NCBI GenBank assembly: GCA_009760855.2 | Contig: WPIO01000014.1 | Coordinates: 840,001-904,000 of the forward strand | DNA length: 64,000 bases | Direction of reading: 5' to 3' | From: Cristatella mucedo | Lineage: Eukaryota; Bryozoa; Phylactolaemata; Cristatellidae | In this document: positions 1 through 30,355 of the stretch, piece by piece | How the letters are laid out: each line of letters starts with the position of its first letter | Numbering within the stretch: the first letter of the stretch is position 1 | Made by a program: the position numbers and the translations under genes | Notes under the pieces: model-generated | Told to the model about the DNA's origin: nothing | The model's database searches: none | What the model saw: only the letters and a program-made list of their open reading frames with translations

Positions 1-95
1 CTCTGCCTACTGTCTCCCTATCAAACATCGAATCGACGTTTTTCATTATCTTCTCTCCGGCCTGCAGGTTGCTTCAGTCGCTCGTAGAAACCTAC

Positions 96-452
96 TCATT
101 TGACCTTCTCGGTCCTCCAGCGTGCTTTCGCAACACCCGCTCTTTGGTCTCGCCAGTTTCTCGCCGTTCTTCGCACTGAATTGAAATCGCTCGGCGATCG
201 GACCGTCAGTTCGTATAGGCCGAAATTCTGGACATCATTTCGGGCTTCTACCAGCAGCTGCAGCGACTTTGCATGATTTAACTCGGCTGAAGAAGCAGCT
301 GCTCCGCTCAGCCTTGCCTGCTCCCCGGCGAACTTGTCTTTTTGTCCCTGTGTTCCTAGGTTTCTTACCTGTGGATGATTCAGTGCACGCTTCGACTCAG
401 GGTTCCTACCAGAGGCGAAGCCAAGGGGAGTGGCAGGGGTAGCAGCTGCCAC
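96..452 (-). other. unidentified 118-codon ORF, possibly part of an old repeat
   Basis: An open frame of 118 codons with no family I recognise. Its middle part, from HAKSLQLLVEARND through ELTVRSPSDF, resembles a stretch read on the plus strand at about 2275-2400 (DAKSVHATMEAASEF followed by DLTVRSPKDL). The underlying DNA is also alike (a shared 'ctgtccgatcgcc'/'cggtccgatcgcc' block). Two diverged copies in opposite orientations suggest an old repeat or a transposon protein rather than a host gene. No start context, splice sites or domain supports a real gene. Confidence 0.2.
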
Positions 453-750
453 CCCCCCGCCGGATAGATGTGAGTCGAGTCTGACTACCCGGTCGTGCCG
501 TCCGAAGCACCGCTTGCAAGGCGGCTGGTCTCTTTGTGCTTAGCCAGACTGCACGACTCCCGCAGGCGCTGGGGGACACCCCCGGACCCCTCTTTACAGG
601 GAAGGGCTCCGACCTCAGACCGCCGCGCCACCCTGGCGCACCAATCCTTGCTTCGCCTCTAGTTCCTACTAACGAACGGCTCTGGCCGTCTTCTTTTGTA
701 CTTTTGCGAGCTTCATTAGGCCTGATCCTGCACTTGTAATTACGTGCCGC

Positions 751-895
751 GCTGGTTTAGCCCAGCGGTTAAGGTGCTCGCCTCAACCAAGGTCAATTCG
801 AATGTATTTGATGACCGAAGTCGTGGGCTCGAGCCCCGTGGCCTAGGCGAAGCGCCTGAATATAGATTAAGTTCTCTTAGAGTGCTATACAAATG
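751..895 (+). mobile_element. tRNA-derived SINE, family 1
   Basis: The head reads like a tRNA gene. It has an A-box-like 'tagcccagcggttaag' and a B-box-like 'gggctcgagcccc', followed by a short body and the tail 'attaagttctcttagag...gctatacaaatga'. Related copies lie at 37592-37738 (plus) and 26838-26953 (minus). The tail resembles the 3' ends of the LINE pieces in this window ('gagattaagttctctgaaggtgctatacaaata' near 3400). That is the usual arrangement by which a SINE borrows LINE machinery. It is not a functional tRNA gene, because the arms do not pair cleanly. Confidence 0.75.
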
Positions 896-1801
896 AAAAG
901 CCTTTTTTTACATTTTCAACTATCGGTTGTTACTTCTCTTGCAGCGAGTTGTAACGCGCCTGGATAGAGATTAGTCTCACCGAAGATGATATGCACAAGA
1001 CTTATTACTGTTATTATTATTAAGAGAAAGCTTGGAATGCTGCGTTGTAGCACCCTGCTGAAGAGCAAGGATGGGTCTTCTCACTCGACGAAGCAAGAAC
1101 ATTACGACGGAGAAGAACAGCATAACGCCAATTGAGCCGCCCACAATTGATATAAATGGAATCGTCCACAAGCCGACAGAGTACGGCTCAGTGTCCATTT
1201 CAACGGATCAATCTGAGTAAGACTCAAATGGGGCATCCACCGACTTTCATAGCGGGGGAGGGTGGGGCGCAGCCCATCGACGGTAATGCCCGGCGAGGTC
1301 CCTTATAGTCCTCGGTAGTGTGACGGGGGTGCGGCGGCTCGCGGAGTTCACCCTTTTGCGGCACTGCGGCACTGCTTGTCTTTCGTGCAGCCTGCCGAAG
1401 CACGGGCTCGAACTCTGACCTCCTGCTTCCTCCGCAGCCTCCAGCCGCGGCTGCGGAGCAGAAGAGCGACGCGGGATGCGAGCGACCGGCCAGCGCTACG
1501 TCGTCGCGGCCGCGTCGCTGTCGCCTGGCAACAGAAGCTCTCGAACCCCTAGCTGTAGCCGACAGTCAGCAGCCAGTAATGGTTTCTGTAATAAAAATGA
1601 ATAATAACAATACTTAATGCAATAATAATATAAAGAATATTAATAATATTTTTGTATATCCCAAAAGAGAATCAAATGTCCGTCAAAGTGCTTTGCAACC
1701 CGCTGCAAGAGTGTTTTTTTAATAAGTAAGAGTTAATAACAGGCAAGGTGTCATGCTTAGACAAGCATGCTGAAGTGCACAAGAAGAAAAGAGTAGTTGG
1801 C
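896..1801. other. no gene recognised apart from the ORF at 977-1198
   Basis: Mixed sequence. A GC-rich stretch around 1300-1530 gives way to AT-rich sequence with ATT-type runs around 1590-1660. No exon, RNA gene or clear repeat boundary is visible. Confidence 0.5.
977..1198 (-). CDS. candidate membrane-protein exon (unconfirmed)
   Basis: A 73-codon minus-strand ORF. It encodes a strongly hydrophobic stretch of about 22 residues (IPFISIVGGSIGVMLFFSVV and on to FLL) followed by RRVRR, as at the inner edge of a single-pass membrane segment. The rest is Gln/Asn-rich and comes partly from an ATT repeat. In the frame of the ATG a stop lies just upstream, after a possible splice acceptor, so it could be a start exon or chance. 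A possible donor ('cag|ggtgct' on the minus strand) follows the basic residues. I recognise no family. Confidence 0.2.
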   Translation of the reverse strand: MDTEPYSVGLWTIPFISIVGGSIGVMLFFSVVMFLLRRVRRPILALQQGATTQHSKLSLNNNNSNKSCAYHLR

Positions 1802-1960
1802 TGATTGAACAGCCTCATTTATATAGCGGCAGAAGTGCCTTAACGGCTAACACGACCGCTTGCAGTTGAGCAGTAAAGGATATCTCACAGCAGCACTCGA
1901 ACCCTTGACGTGGGTCATGAAGTGCAAGCAGCACCTTATCCCTTGGTTAAGATCCGGCAG
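1802..1960 (-). mobile_element. tRNA-derived SINE, family 2 (degenerate)
   Basis: This matches the second SINE family of the window. On the plus strand it reads 'gattgaacagcctcatttatatagcg', then 'cagaagtgccttaacggcta', then a B-box complement 'actcgaaccctt' and an A-box-side remnant. Better copies are at 30356-30537 and 47955-48122. The divergence here marks it as an old insertion. Confidence 0.65.
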
Positions 1961-2219
1961 CTGAAGAAAAGATTTGTTGAACCGGCGGCACTATTGTAGG
2001 TCGTGGCAGAAGAGCCGTACCGGCAGTCACTACCTCTTGTAATGGCCGATAATTAAAAACCCAATGCGTCTCAAAAATACGACCTTGGTAGTGAAGAGGG
2101 AGCACCTTAGCCCAAAGAAGGCATTCAGAGTCAATGATCAGTTAGGCTCGCTGTTTTTATCACGCATTGAATCATTCCCGGGTACGTATGCAAAAAACAC
2201 GCAATGCAAAATACAAGTC

Positions 2220-2418
2220 CGCTGGAGCGAACTGAAAGCTTGGTGTTACAGATGCTTCTTTAGTTGTGACTTACGTGATGCAAAGTCCGTGCATGCGACG
2301 ATGGAAGCCGCGAGCGAGTTCCGGACTTTCTGCTACGATCTAACTGTCCGATCGCCAAAAGATCTCCTAAACTGGCACTGCAAGAAACGACGAGACTATG
2401 GATCTTTACCAGCCCTCA
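2220..2418 (+). repeat. diverged copy of the repeat seen at 96-452
   Basis: Within a 132-codon open frame (2064-2462), the stretch DAKSVHATMEAASEF...DLTVRSPKDL matches the minus-strand ORF at 96-452 in spacing and in the final LTVRSP. From about 2420 another frame becomes LINE-like, so this piece abuts a LINE remnant. Its identity is unknown. Confidence 0.3.
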
Positions 2419-2419
2419 A

Positions 2420-3450
2420 GCACGTCGAACTCTCTCAGCTCCCTAGCTGCGTGCATTGTTGACATCCGCACATGGATAGTAGCAAACTCTCTCAAATTGA
2501 ATGAAGATCAAAAACCAAATTACTAGTTATGGGCAAACCAAGTATGACCCAGAATTGAAAAGCTTAATGCTCAAAATCGGTTCTGCCAGCATATCTCCTG
2601 TTGCATCTGCACGAAATGTAGGTGTTCTGTTCCAATATGACGTTGCTCCAAATCATGACCAAATCAGCCCCGCAGTAAAGTCTGCCGACTTTCAGCTACA
2701 TAACATTGCTAAAATTCGGGCTTGCTTAGAAAGGGATACTACATCCAAATTTCTCTATGTATGTGTAACATCCCGTCTTGACTTACGCAACTCGTTGCTT
2801 GCTGATCTATAGGCCTGTGCAATCAGTCGTTTACAGTAGGCGCAAAACTCTACAGCTCGGCTTGTCTGTCGTGAGCATCGCAGTTGCCACACTCACCAAT
2901 TCTTGCCGACCTGCACTGGCTTCCAATACAGCAGCGCATCGACTTCAAGGTTCTGTCGCTCACTTTTTGGTCCCATCATTTGCTGGTCCAGCCTCTTTAT
3001 CAGAACTACTATCCCACCAGGCTAGGCATCGTGCTGCCCGCTTTACTGAATCAAATCGTCTAGCTATACCTCGTACGAGCCTCAGGTCCTTTAGAGACCG
3101 TGCCTTTAGTTTGTATGATCCCAAAAGCCTGGAACTCACGCCCGACTGACGTCGGGACATCACCGGACTTGTCATTTAAAAAGAATTTAAAACGCATCCA
3201 TTTATTACAGCATTTAATGGGTACTTGTGATTCGTCATTTATGTGCTTATGCATGCTGACACTGCATACTGCCACTAAACATAGTTGTATGTTTACCCTT
3301 TGCATGTTACCTCTAATCATGTTATGCTCGTCGACATTGTGCGTACTGTTACTAACCATACGATCATGCTTCCTTTAGCATATGTAAAGTGCCTAGAAGG
3401 AGATTAAGTTCTCTGAAGGTGCTATACAAATACATGTTGTTTTAATTATT
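2420..3450 (+). mobile_element. non-LTR retrotransposon (LINE), broken 3' part
   Basis: Three frames in turn carry the end of a LINE reverse transcriptase protein. First comes the region before the thumb (DIRTWIVANSLKLNEDQ, then KIGSASISPVASARNVGVLF). Next is 'SRLDLRNSLLADL' in place of the usual SRLDYCNSLL. The C-terminal part follows (SYHQARHRAARFTESN-like, LAIPRTSLRSFRDRAFS, then AWNSRPTDVGTSPDL). A 3' untranslated tail ends in 'cctagaaggagattaagttctctgaagg' and an ATT-rich end. Frameshifts and stops show that it is dead. It resembles CR1/L2-type LINEs. Confidence 0.8.
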
Positions 3451-3459
3451 AGTATTATT

Positions 3460-3740
3460 AAGTCAGAGAGCAAGAGATGCGAGAGCATAGGAGCAATGAG
3501 ATCGGATAGCTTTGGCAAGTGAGCGATGTGACATTCGCGCCAAACATAAAACCTTAAAATCGATTTGATACTTTATCGAGCCAGTGAAAGTTCAATGTAA
3601 TATAATATATCTCCATCCGTAATTCCACAAAGACTATGTGGGTGTTACGCAGGAGAGTTTTGTATAGCGCAATTACAGCCTAAGCGGCTTTCGGTACGCA
3701 GTCGGTAGCCAAAAGACTTTATCTCGCGAAATGAAGAGAA
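3460..3740 (-). mobile_element. LINE remnants, antisense
   Basis: The plus-strand text 'aaaaccttaaaatcgatttgatactttatcgagccagtgaaagttcaatg' is the complement of the RT-thumb segment repeated at 55960-56040 and 62900-62970. It is followed by the complement of another LINE tail ('ttccacaaagactatgtgggtgttacgcaggagagtttt', compare 44850-44920). No open frame is left. Confidence 0.6.
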
Positions 3741-4050
3741 AGTGGGAAGCATAGCAGAGTCAGGAGAGCAGTTGAGGAAGTCAGACGGAAATCGTCTGCC
3801 GAGTGGCAGCTATGCCGTTGACGAAAGACGCGACCTCACGAGCGCGTGAACTAGTTTTTCTGTCGCATCTGCGGCCAGTACGCCGCTCGTGGTAGTAGTC
3901 AGCAGCTCTGACATCGAATGCATCTCCAGCCGTTAGCGCGTGAAATAGTGAAACTCGGCTCGTCGTTATCGGCCCAAGATAATTTTCCTCGTCCGCCGAG
4001 TATATTCGTGGATTCCATTTCATTGGAGAGTTGAGAGACGTGAGCTTTTT

Positions 4051-4075
4051 ACGGCTGCGAATCCTTCGCAGCCGT
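4051..4075. repeat. perfect inverted repeat (11-bp arms, 3-nt loop)
   Basis: Arm acggctgcgaa (4051-4061), spacer tcc, arm ttcgcagccgt (4065-4075). It lies about 90 bases upstream of the TATA box of the transporter gene. It could be a dimeric factor site or simply a hairpin. Its function is unknown. Confidence 0.6.
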
Positions 4076-4164
4076 TCTCGAGCAGCCAGCTGCCTGTTGC
4101 AGTTCGCTCAGCCGCCGTTGATGCCCGCAGACCAGCCAGCTTAAACGGGAAGCACAGATGAGCA

Positions 4165-4197
4165 TTTATATATCCCGTTGGCTGCTCGGACTCAGTA
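4165..4197 (+). promoter_or_regulatory. core promoter (TATA box and initiator) of the ABCB gene
   Basis: A TATA box (tttatatat, 4165-4173) is followed about 27 bases later by an initiator-like TCAGT (4192-4196), which is standard spacing. Transcription would start near 4193-4196, giving a 5' leader of only about 22-25 bases before the ATG at 4218. No splice acceptor precedes the ATG closely, which supports a first coding exon that also contains the transcription start. Confidence 0.65.
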
Positions 4198-4217
4198 GCC
4201 GTTCAATTGCTTATAGA

Positions 4218-23188
<18,971 letters not shown>

Positions 23189-24639
23189 AACTGTCCTGAA
23201 CCGTCGAGTCGCCCTCTTCGATGAGCGGACGCGACACCCAACCAAATTCACTTCCGCCCTTCACTACATTCGTTACGCAATCCACAATTCATTGCTACCG
23301 CACAAGAACCACCGGCGCCGGCGGCCGCCGAAGCCGCCGTCAGTCGGATGAGCCCGGAGACCGAGCGCAGCGGGCAACAATGGCTGCAAACAGCAGGAGC
23401 TCATCTTTGTGCAACTCCCGTCGACTGACGACCTATGCATTGCTTCCACGATGACGTCAGGTGCCCGGCGAGGGCGATCGTGAGGAGGGACTGCGAGCGG
23501 CAGTCACTTTCAGTAGATAACTCGCGGTGGGGCGCCGCGATCAAATCTATCAGCTCAGAGCTTACGACCAAATGGCGATCGAGCGACGCCAACAGGACTC
23601 GGATTCCGGCGTGATGAGCTTCTGCATTAGCACATTCGGCCGTCCTGGCTTGACCTGACCAAAGAAATCCTTTTGTGGTCTCGCGCTGGCGTTTTCCATA
23701 GCAGGAGACAAACAGTGACCCGACTCAAGAGTGACAACGGCGACGCACTAGCGTCCGGTGATGACAGCAATCTTTTACGGGTTTATCCTAGAAGCCCTGC
23801 TAGCCTTTCGGCGTCTTCTTAAATCGCGAAAAGGTGTGGCTTCGAAACTAGTCTGCAATACATTGAAACTATCAACCGTCCTGAGCTTCCTTACTGCAAT
23901 ATACTTGGATGAAACCGTCAGCATGCATTTAAGATTGTCAAGCTATTATCAACTTTTAAGATTTGTCAAATTGTGAATAGCAAAACGTTCACCGAAATCG
24001 TAATTAATGCCTTCATATTATATGAAGCACTTGTCATGGATCTACAAGAGAAAAGACAATAGAATAAGTATGCTATCAAGTGGAGACCGGCTCTTACATT
24101 AATCACAAGACGACAAGACAGATGGTAAAATTAATTTAGCAGTTTTTCATCGCCCAACGCTATAGAAAATGCACACATTCTGCACTTGGCTTTTGCTGAA
24201 ACACTATTATATTTCTGAGCGTAAGTATAAGTGCTATCAGCATCAAACAGGCTGGTGACCACATGAAGCGCGTAGGCATGCTTTACCCGTGCGGCGGTTT
24301 GGGTGAGGGCAACCCGGAGTCTAAGCGGGTATAGGCCAGAAAATCAAGGCTAAAAAGATAGAAATATCAAGGCGAGGAGATTTAGACATGCTTTTTCCAA
24401 TTTGTATTTGAACCGTGAGTTTTTCAAAGCTGGCAGATCATTGACGATGCTGAAGGGGCATGCATCCATATCGATGGTATGGGTCGGCACAAAGGAACTG
24501 CAGGCCATGTTTTCCCCTCGCTGTGCCTTTGAGCATAGACCTCATTTGCATTTCCGATGCTGAGGACACAATGAGACCGGTTTGTAGCCAGTGGCAGAGC
24601 CAGAGGGCAGAGCCAGAGGGCAGAGGGCATTTGTCCCCC
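23189..24639. other. 3' flank of the ABCB gene; no further gene seen
   Basis: This probably holds the 3' UTR and flank of the transporter gene. No canonical AATAAA follows the stop closely. Variants such as AATACA (about 23858) and AATATA (about 23898) are candidates only. GC falls steadily from about 23600. Around 24590-24630 the short unit 'cagagccagagggcag' is duplicated. Confidence 0.4.
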
Positions 24640-24795
24640 ATAATAATAATAATAATAGTAATGGTAATACATTTGTATAGCACACTCAAAGAACTCTCTA
24701 TGCACTTTACGTTTGCTGCAAAGGAAGCATGGTTGAATGGTTAGTGGTAGCGTGTTCAATGACAAGCATAACACGGTTAGGGGTGATTCAAAAAC
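24640..24795 (-). mobile_element. LINE 3' tail, antisense
   Basis: An (AAT)n run is followed by 'acactcaaagaactctctatgcactttacgtttgctgcaaaggaagcatggttgaatgg'. This matches the minus-strand LINE tails at 60659-60930 and 62386-62640. A 5'-truncated copy. Confidence 0.7.
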
Positions 24796-24925
24796 TAACT
24801 TTTTTATTAGAAGCATCGAATGTCTCGTAGTCACACACCGTATTTTACCGTGCACAAGCCTCCCATCCCCATGTATGACCCCATCCTCCCAAATTTTTGA
24901 ACCAATGTTTTTGAAAAAAATATTT

Positions 24926-25132
24926 TTATTCAATCGCTGAATGAACTGAGCAATAGTGAGACTCATCATAACCACTCATTTCACTATCACTCTCCTCTGC
25001 ATCAGGAATGGTGATGATACTCTGTTCATCTTCCTCGTTCAAATCACAGTCATTTGGTGGAAACTCCGTTATCATCATCGTCGCCGGCACTCTCTTCAAA
25101 GACTGCGTCATCTCCCGTTCTGTCCAGTGCAT
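24926..25132 (-). pseudogene. possible piggyBac-like transposase N-terminal remnant
   Basis: A 68-codon ORF with an acidic middle (EFPPNDCDLNEEDEQ, then PDAEESDSEM). This is like the PP-x-D...DEDS region near the N-terminus of many piggyBac-type transposases. An overlapping frame has another acidic run (FEESAGDDDDNG), suggesting a frameshift. No catalytic DDD core was found nearby. A weak call: the pattern is acidic and short. Confidence 0.25.
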
Positions 25133-25249
25133 TCAAAATGCCGCACTTCTTGAAACTTCTTGATAAACAAGCCTATCAATCACATGTTGGCGACCAGGTA
25201 ATCTTTGTTGGGCGGCATTCAAAGAAGCAACATTATTCAGCGAAATATT

Positions 25250-26837
25250 AACGCAAAAAATTAAGCTCCCTTGTATAAGCTTCATCTCCATTACCTGACC
25301 CCAAATTTTCTATAAAAAATGGGGCCCATACGAAAACGAGACTTATACACCGTAAAACACATAACTTATCCATCTCGAGGATCAACAGATTTAAGCGGGC
25401 CAGCGACCTGGGCTGCTTCCTGTTCCTACGTGCGGCCCCCCCCCCCCCGACAGCTACAAACCAAACTATGTCCTACTTCCCACTCGATGAGCAACCGACG
25501 AGCTCGTGTTGAATAAACACTACAATTTCTCGCTATAATGTTTCCTTCATTGCGGAACTTGCTCCTACATGAAAATCTTTCGGGTCTGGGCCCCTATTGA
25601 AAAATCTGTCAAGGTCTTGCCCCTTTGACCCCGTTGACAGAAATCCGTGCTCCGCATCGGGCTCCCCGGTCATCAACCTGCGGTGTCCCTTGAAGTAAGT
25701 ATCTTTCGTTCATTATATCGTTGAATCTGTCTGGGGACAAGCCCGTTTCAAAAGAATGAGGTGCGTCGTTGGTGAACCCTTCAGGGTCAGCAGCCGAGAA
25801 ATGACGATGCCTGTTGACCCTTGAGGTGTTAATTGGATAATGGAGGCTGACGTTCGAATGGCTCTCTCGTGTATAGTTCGGTTCAGTGGACACGTTTCGT
25901 TCTTTACCCGCCGCGCTTGAATGATTCAGTTGCTGCCGAAGCCTGTAGAGGAGCCAGACTCTCGAGTAATGAAGAATTACAGCTCGCAATCGGAGCGTTC
26001 ATTCGACACTGCCTCAGAGGTTGCTAGTCGAATAGGTCATAATTTCGTCGTTGGTGACGGCCGATTGGTGATAAAAACAGGGAACGGCCCAGCCCCGCTG
26101 CTATAAGGAGAGGAAGGCAAATTACCCTCCATGGCTCTGCCACTGCTGGGAGCTCATACCGGAACCTCAATCTATCGTAAGCTGCACCATGCACGTCGCA
26201 GTATGCATGCAGGCTCCTGGATGGAAAGGTTAGAATAGAGCAGGTAGGCGCGGGATTTCAGAGTAAAGACCTTGACCTGCCGACTAGATTGGTGGCAGAA
26301 CGCACAATATACATGTGAGCCATGTGCTCCACGATGCGTCCGCATGAGTGTTTACTAAATCAATATATGAGAGTCACTCGCCTATGGCTAGGATCGCAAC
26401 TGATCCAGCTAAGCGCGGGTAAAGAACGAATTACATATCCATAACGCCACGAATTACGTGAGATCCTCTCAAAGAGAGCTCTGATCATATCACCGGACCA
26501 TCCGAGGACGGGCAAAGAAGTAATCTCGCGTCCGAAATACGGCCCGGGTTTGGCCAAAGCCAAAGTAGCATGTCTATAAAGCTTGTGAACTAGCTTTATA
26601 TTAAGAACACAATCAGCATCACAAAATCTAAGTGGCGGCAAGAAAATTGGCCCGTAGTCTAACATAGCAAGTTGTAACCCTAGAAATCAGGGATCGGCAC
26701 AAAATCGCAGTCTCGGCTAGCAAACTAGCCTGACCAGCAACAAGCGTTTCTAAAGCTGACTACTATAGCAAACCATTAAGCCGGCTTATCTATTACAACT
26801 TGCTCTGAAAGCAATATAAATATGTAATTCATGTTTG
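25250..26837. other. spacer without recognised genes
   Basis: A C13-14 homopolymer lies at about 25435-25448. A 126-codon minus ORF (25609-25989) matches no family I know and shows no splice or motif support. Nothing else is seen. Confidence 0.5.
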
Positions 26838-26953
26838 GCCCCCTAAGAGAACGACTGTAAATTTTTATTCAGTCACTTCGAGTATGCCGCAGGGCTCGAG
26901 CCCACGACCTTGGTCCTCTAATGTGAGCAACCGAGCTAACAAGCTCAATACGG
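26838..26953 (-). mobile_element. SINE family 1, antisense copy
   Basis: The complement reads 'gctcggttgctcacattagaggaccaaggtcgtgggctcgagccctgcgg', then a body ending 'gttctcttaggggg'. It shares the B box 'gggctcgagccc' with the copy at 751-895. The tail is eroded. Confidence 0.65.
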
Positions 26954-27274
26954 TACAGTAATGTACCCCAACACAGCCCTAAAGAAGATTTGGATCAGTA
27001 AACTTTAATAAGCATCGTTGATAGCTCAGATTTCAACAAGACCAAATAACTGATAAACAGGTAAATAGCGTATGCCGGCTCAAAATGGAGAAACGTTGAC
27101 ATCAGCAAAATCATGACAACCCTAGCGTCTATTGGAGACCTGAATTATAACCTGCGATAACCGGATGTCATATGTAATTCACGGACAGTGACTTTCTGAG
27201 CTCGGCGCCAAACAGTAATGGCTTGAGGCTTCTTAGCGGTGCACTCACTGCCTCGTACGGAAAAAATAGATAAA

Positions 27275-27425
27275 AATAAATATTAGCTGATTTAACAGTT
27301 ACATTTGTATAGTGGCAGAAGAGCCTAAGTGGCTATCGCCACTGCTTTCACTTGGTAATAAAAGATCACCCATTGCAAGATTCGAACCCATTGCCTCATT
27401 CGTAAAGACCGAACACCAAGTTTCC
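27275..27425 (-). mobile_element. SINE family 2, antisense copy
   Basis: On the plus strand: 'agctgatttaacagttacatttgtatagtggcagaagagcctaagtggctatcgccactgc', then 'agattcgaacccattgcc'. This is the family-2 order. A moderately diverged copy with a damaged A-box side. Confidence 0.75.
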
Positions 27426-27785
27426 CGCAAAGCTATTATTCGTGAGCTTGTTACACGCCAATTTGCTTAAGCTACTCTATAAATACTGACGCCGAATTAG
27501 TTTCGATCACAGATAATTTTGACCCTTTTCCTTAAATCACACTGGGTGTAATATTCATGCGTTCTCACACACGCGACAAAAGTCTGGCCAAATACAACAC
27601 GACAGTATTAAGACCCTGGTACTGCAAAACTTGTAAATGAATTTCGCACGCATGCGACATCATGCGACTGCATCACTGCCAGCAACGAGGAGCACTTACT
27701 CCAGCGACCTTCGCACCTACTGATGCCGACATATCGTCGATGATTCAATCGTTTATCGATCTTGGTGCGGGCCACCGTTCGTTTG

Positions 27786-28330
<545 letters not shown>

Positions 28331-28679
28331 TGCCATCATCATACCTAGCATCATCCACTGGCTGTCGAGTCTTAAAGTGCCGTGGAACTGATAACAACCA
28401 GCGGCATTTTCATTATTGGTGAGACTCTTGTCGTGACCACCACTTGAACTGCCTAAATTTCTGCGTTCCGCCCTTCTTCTCGGGTCCTTGGGATAGTAGC
28501 AGCTCTAAGATATTTTCACCAGCGTTTTGCATTCAGAATCTTAGGGCCTCGTCTGTGGTATACAACGAATGCAAAAGGTCACATCAGAGTCCTTCGTTTC
28601 TATGAGGTTAAAAGCCAAATGGTATCACCCGATTACTGTGCAAATTTCATGGGCTTTCAGATCAGCTCACTGCTTCAAG

Positions 28680-29420
28680 TCATCGGCAGAGAAGACTCTA
28701 TTTTCTCTAAGCTGATCATTTATGTCCAAAAGCCGTGTATCCAAGTCTAAAAACTCTGGAATACTGCCACAGGCTGCTCATAGGGTGGCATTCCCGTCAA
28801 AAGATCTACTGGTAACCTCAAGTTCCTACCCAGCATCGATCTGGCTGGGGTAAATCCATTAGAGTTACGCTTTACTGAATGGTATGCCATCAGTGAAAGC
28901 GGCAAAAATAAGTCCCAGCCGTCCTGATTTTTGCTACGGTGTGCTGAAATATCCCGAGCAAGCGTGCGATTACATCGTTCCACCATACCATCCGAATGGG
29001 GATGTAGGTGCATACTCCGGGTTCTTTTGATACCCAGTAGCTCGCAGCAATCTTCTCGAGAAAATATAGCAGATTCAAAATTGCTCCCTGATCAGAATGC
29101 AATTTATCAGGCATGCCAAAACGATTACGTAAATCGCATGCATAATGGCAATAGTACTGACCTGGTCCGGAATCTCGTTGGCTTTTCGCCACTTTGTACA
29201 GTAGTCTATTGAAATAAAGGTGCAATTCTGCGACAGATAAGTCTTAGTCGGAGGGCTAGCGATATCAGCAGTGGCTTGCTTGCTCCATCGCATCCATCAA
29301 TCGCTCACATGAAAAAGCTTTAATGCTACCATGGTAGTCACCCTGCGCACCTTATTGGCATTGCATGCCGGCAGAATTCGTACCACTTTTCTGCGTGCCT
29401 AAGCATGCTTCTCTAGCAAA
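28680..29420 (-). pseudogene. decayed Ty3/gypsy-type retrotransposon integrase
   Basis: Three overlapping minus-strand frames carry pieces of an integrase core. One has the central segment with an IDYCTKW-like block (29293-29075). The next has the HSDQG block (29225-28890). The third has the block with GMVERCNRTL followed by AYHSVKRNSNGFTP (29013-28747). At least two frameshifts and several stops break it. No long terminal repeats, protease or reverse transcriptase are visible nearby, so it is an isolated remnant. Confidence 0.8.
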
Positions 29421-29429
29421 ACCAAGGCT

Positions 29430-30355
29430 TCAAATCACTCGGCGTCTTCTTAACCTGATTACGTCTGCCTGAAAGCTAACAGTCCACCGAGATTCTTTTG
29501 GATTCTTACTGCGTAAAAAAAAGGAAAATTGCCATAACTTCCGCTCGACCGTAAACTGGCCCCAGAGGGAATAGCGAGGCCATAAACACATCACTGGGCC
29601 ATAAACGCCATGGGCCCATAAACTATGAGCACCACCAATCAGCCACGGAATTTCCGTACGAAAAAATTGCATTATTGCATCCAGCTCCGTGTTGTCCAGA
29701 GCGAGTCTTCTGCCTAATGCCCCAACTCGGCTTTATGGCCTGCCGCTGTGCGCCCGCCTTCGACGTTCGCCCGGCTACGTGGGCCAATTGACCATCTCGA
29801 TCCTTCGAAGTTGCAGCCAGGTAAATCGATTAATCACGTGGCTAGTGATTCGCTGGGAAGGAGCTGGAGTCTCGTGAATTACCGAAATCCACTCCGAGTA
29901 AGCGAAAATCAACCAAAAATCGGCTGCACGTCGAAGCTAAAATCTCGCCTGCTTGCTGTAGTGCACTGTCAATCAATAGTGCACACACAATTTCACCCCG
30001 TCTTGTACACGCTCTCTCGTGTAAATGGGCTGTGCAAAGATACGAGCACTACCAAAATTCACTCGAGTCCAAAAAATCCTCCTGAAATTAACTGGCCGCT
30101 CGAAGCTAGAACTGTGATTGCATGTCACACTACACAGTCGTTCAAGTGGAAAAAGTGCTGAGTTTCGTGCCATCGCGCATTCACGGTGTCACGCTATGGA
30201 CTGCAAAGGCCTATGTAAATGCAGCAATCCACGACAATTTGCTGCAAATTCTCAAGTACTTCTCTCGGAAAAATTCTTATACAAATTCAGCGAAACTACT
30301 CACTCAAGCTGTTAAAACTTTTTACATCGTCGTTCTGCATTTCTGGCCCGATAAA
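29430..30355. other. spacer without recognised genes
   Basis: Unique-looking sequence. The phrase 'actcgagtccaaaaaa' at 30060 also occurs at 21622 ('actcgagtccaaaaaaa') in ABCB intron 21. No exon or RNA gene is seen. Confidence 0.4.

Noticed and set aside
751-860. tRNA gene
   Set aside because: A and B boxes are present, but the stems do not pair properly and dispersed copies share a non-tRNA body and tail, so it is a SINE.
23189-24640. A definite polyadenylation site for the ABCB gene
   Set aside because: No AATAAA or ATTAAA with a GT-rich element close to the stop could be supported by eye.
25609-25989. 126-codon minus-strand ORF in the spacer
   Set aside because: No motif, no splice or start context, and no similarity I recognise.
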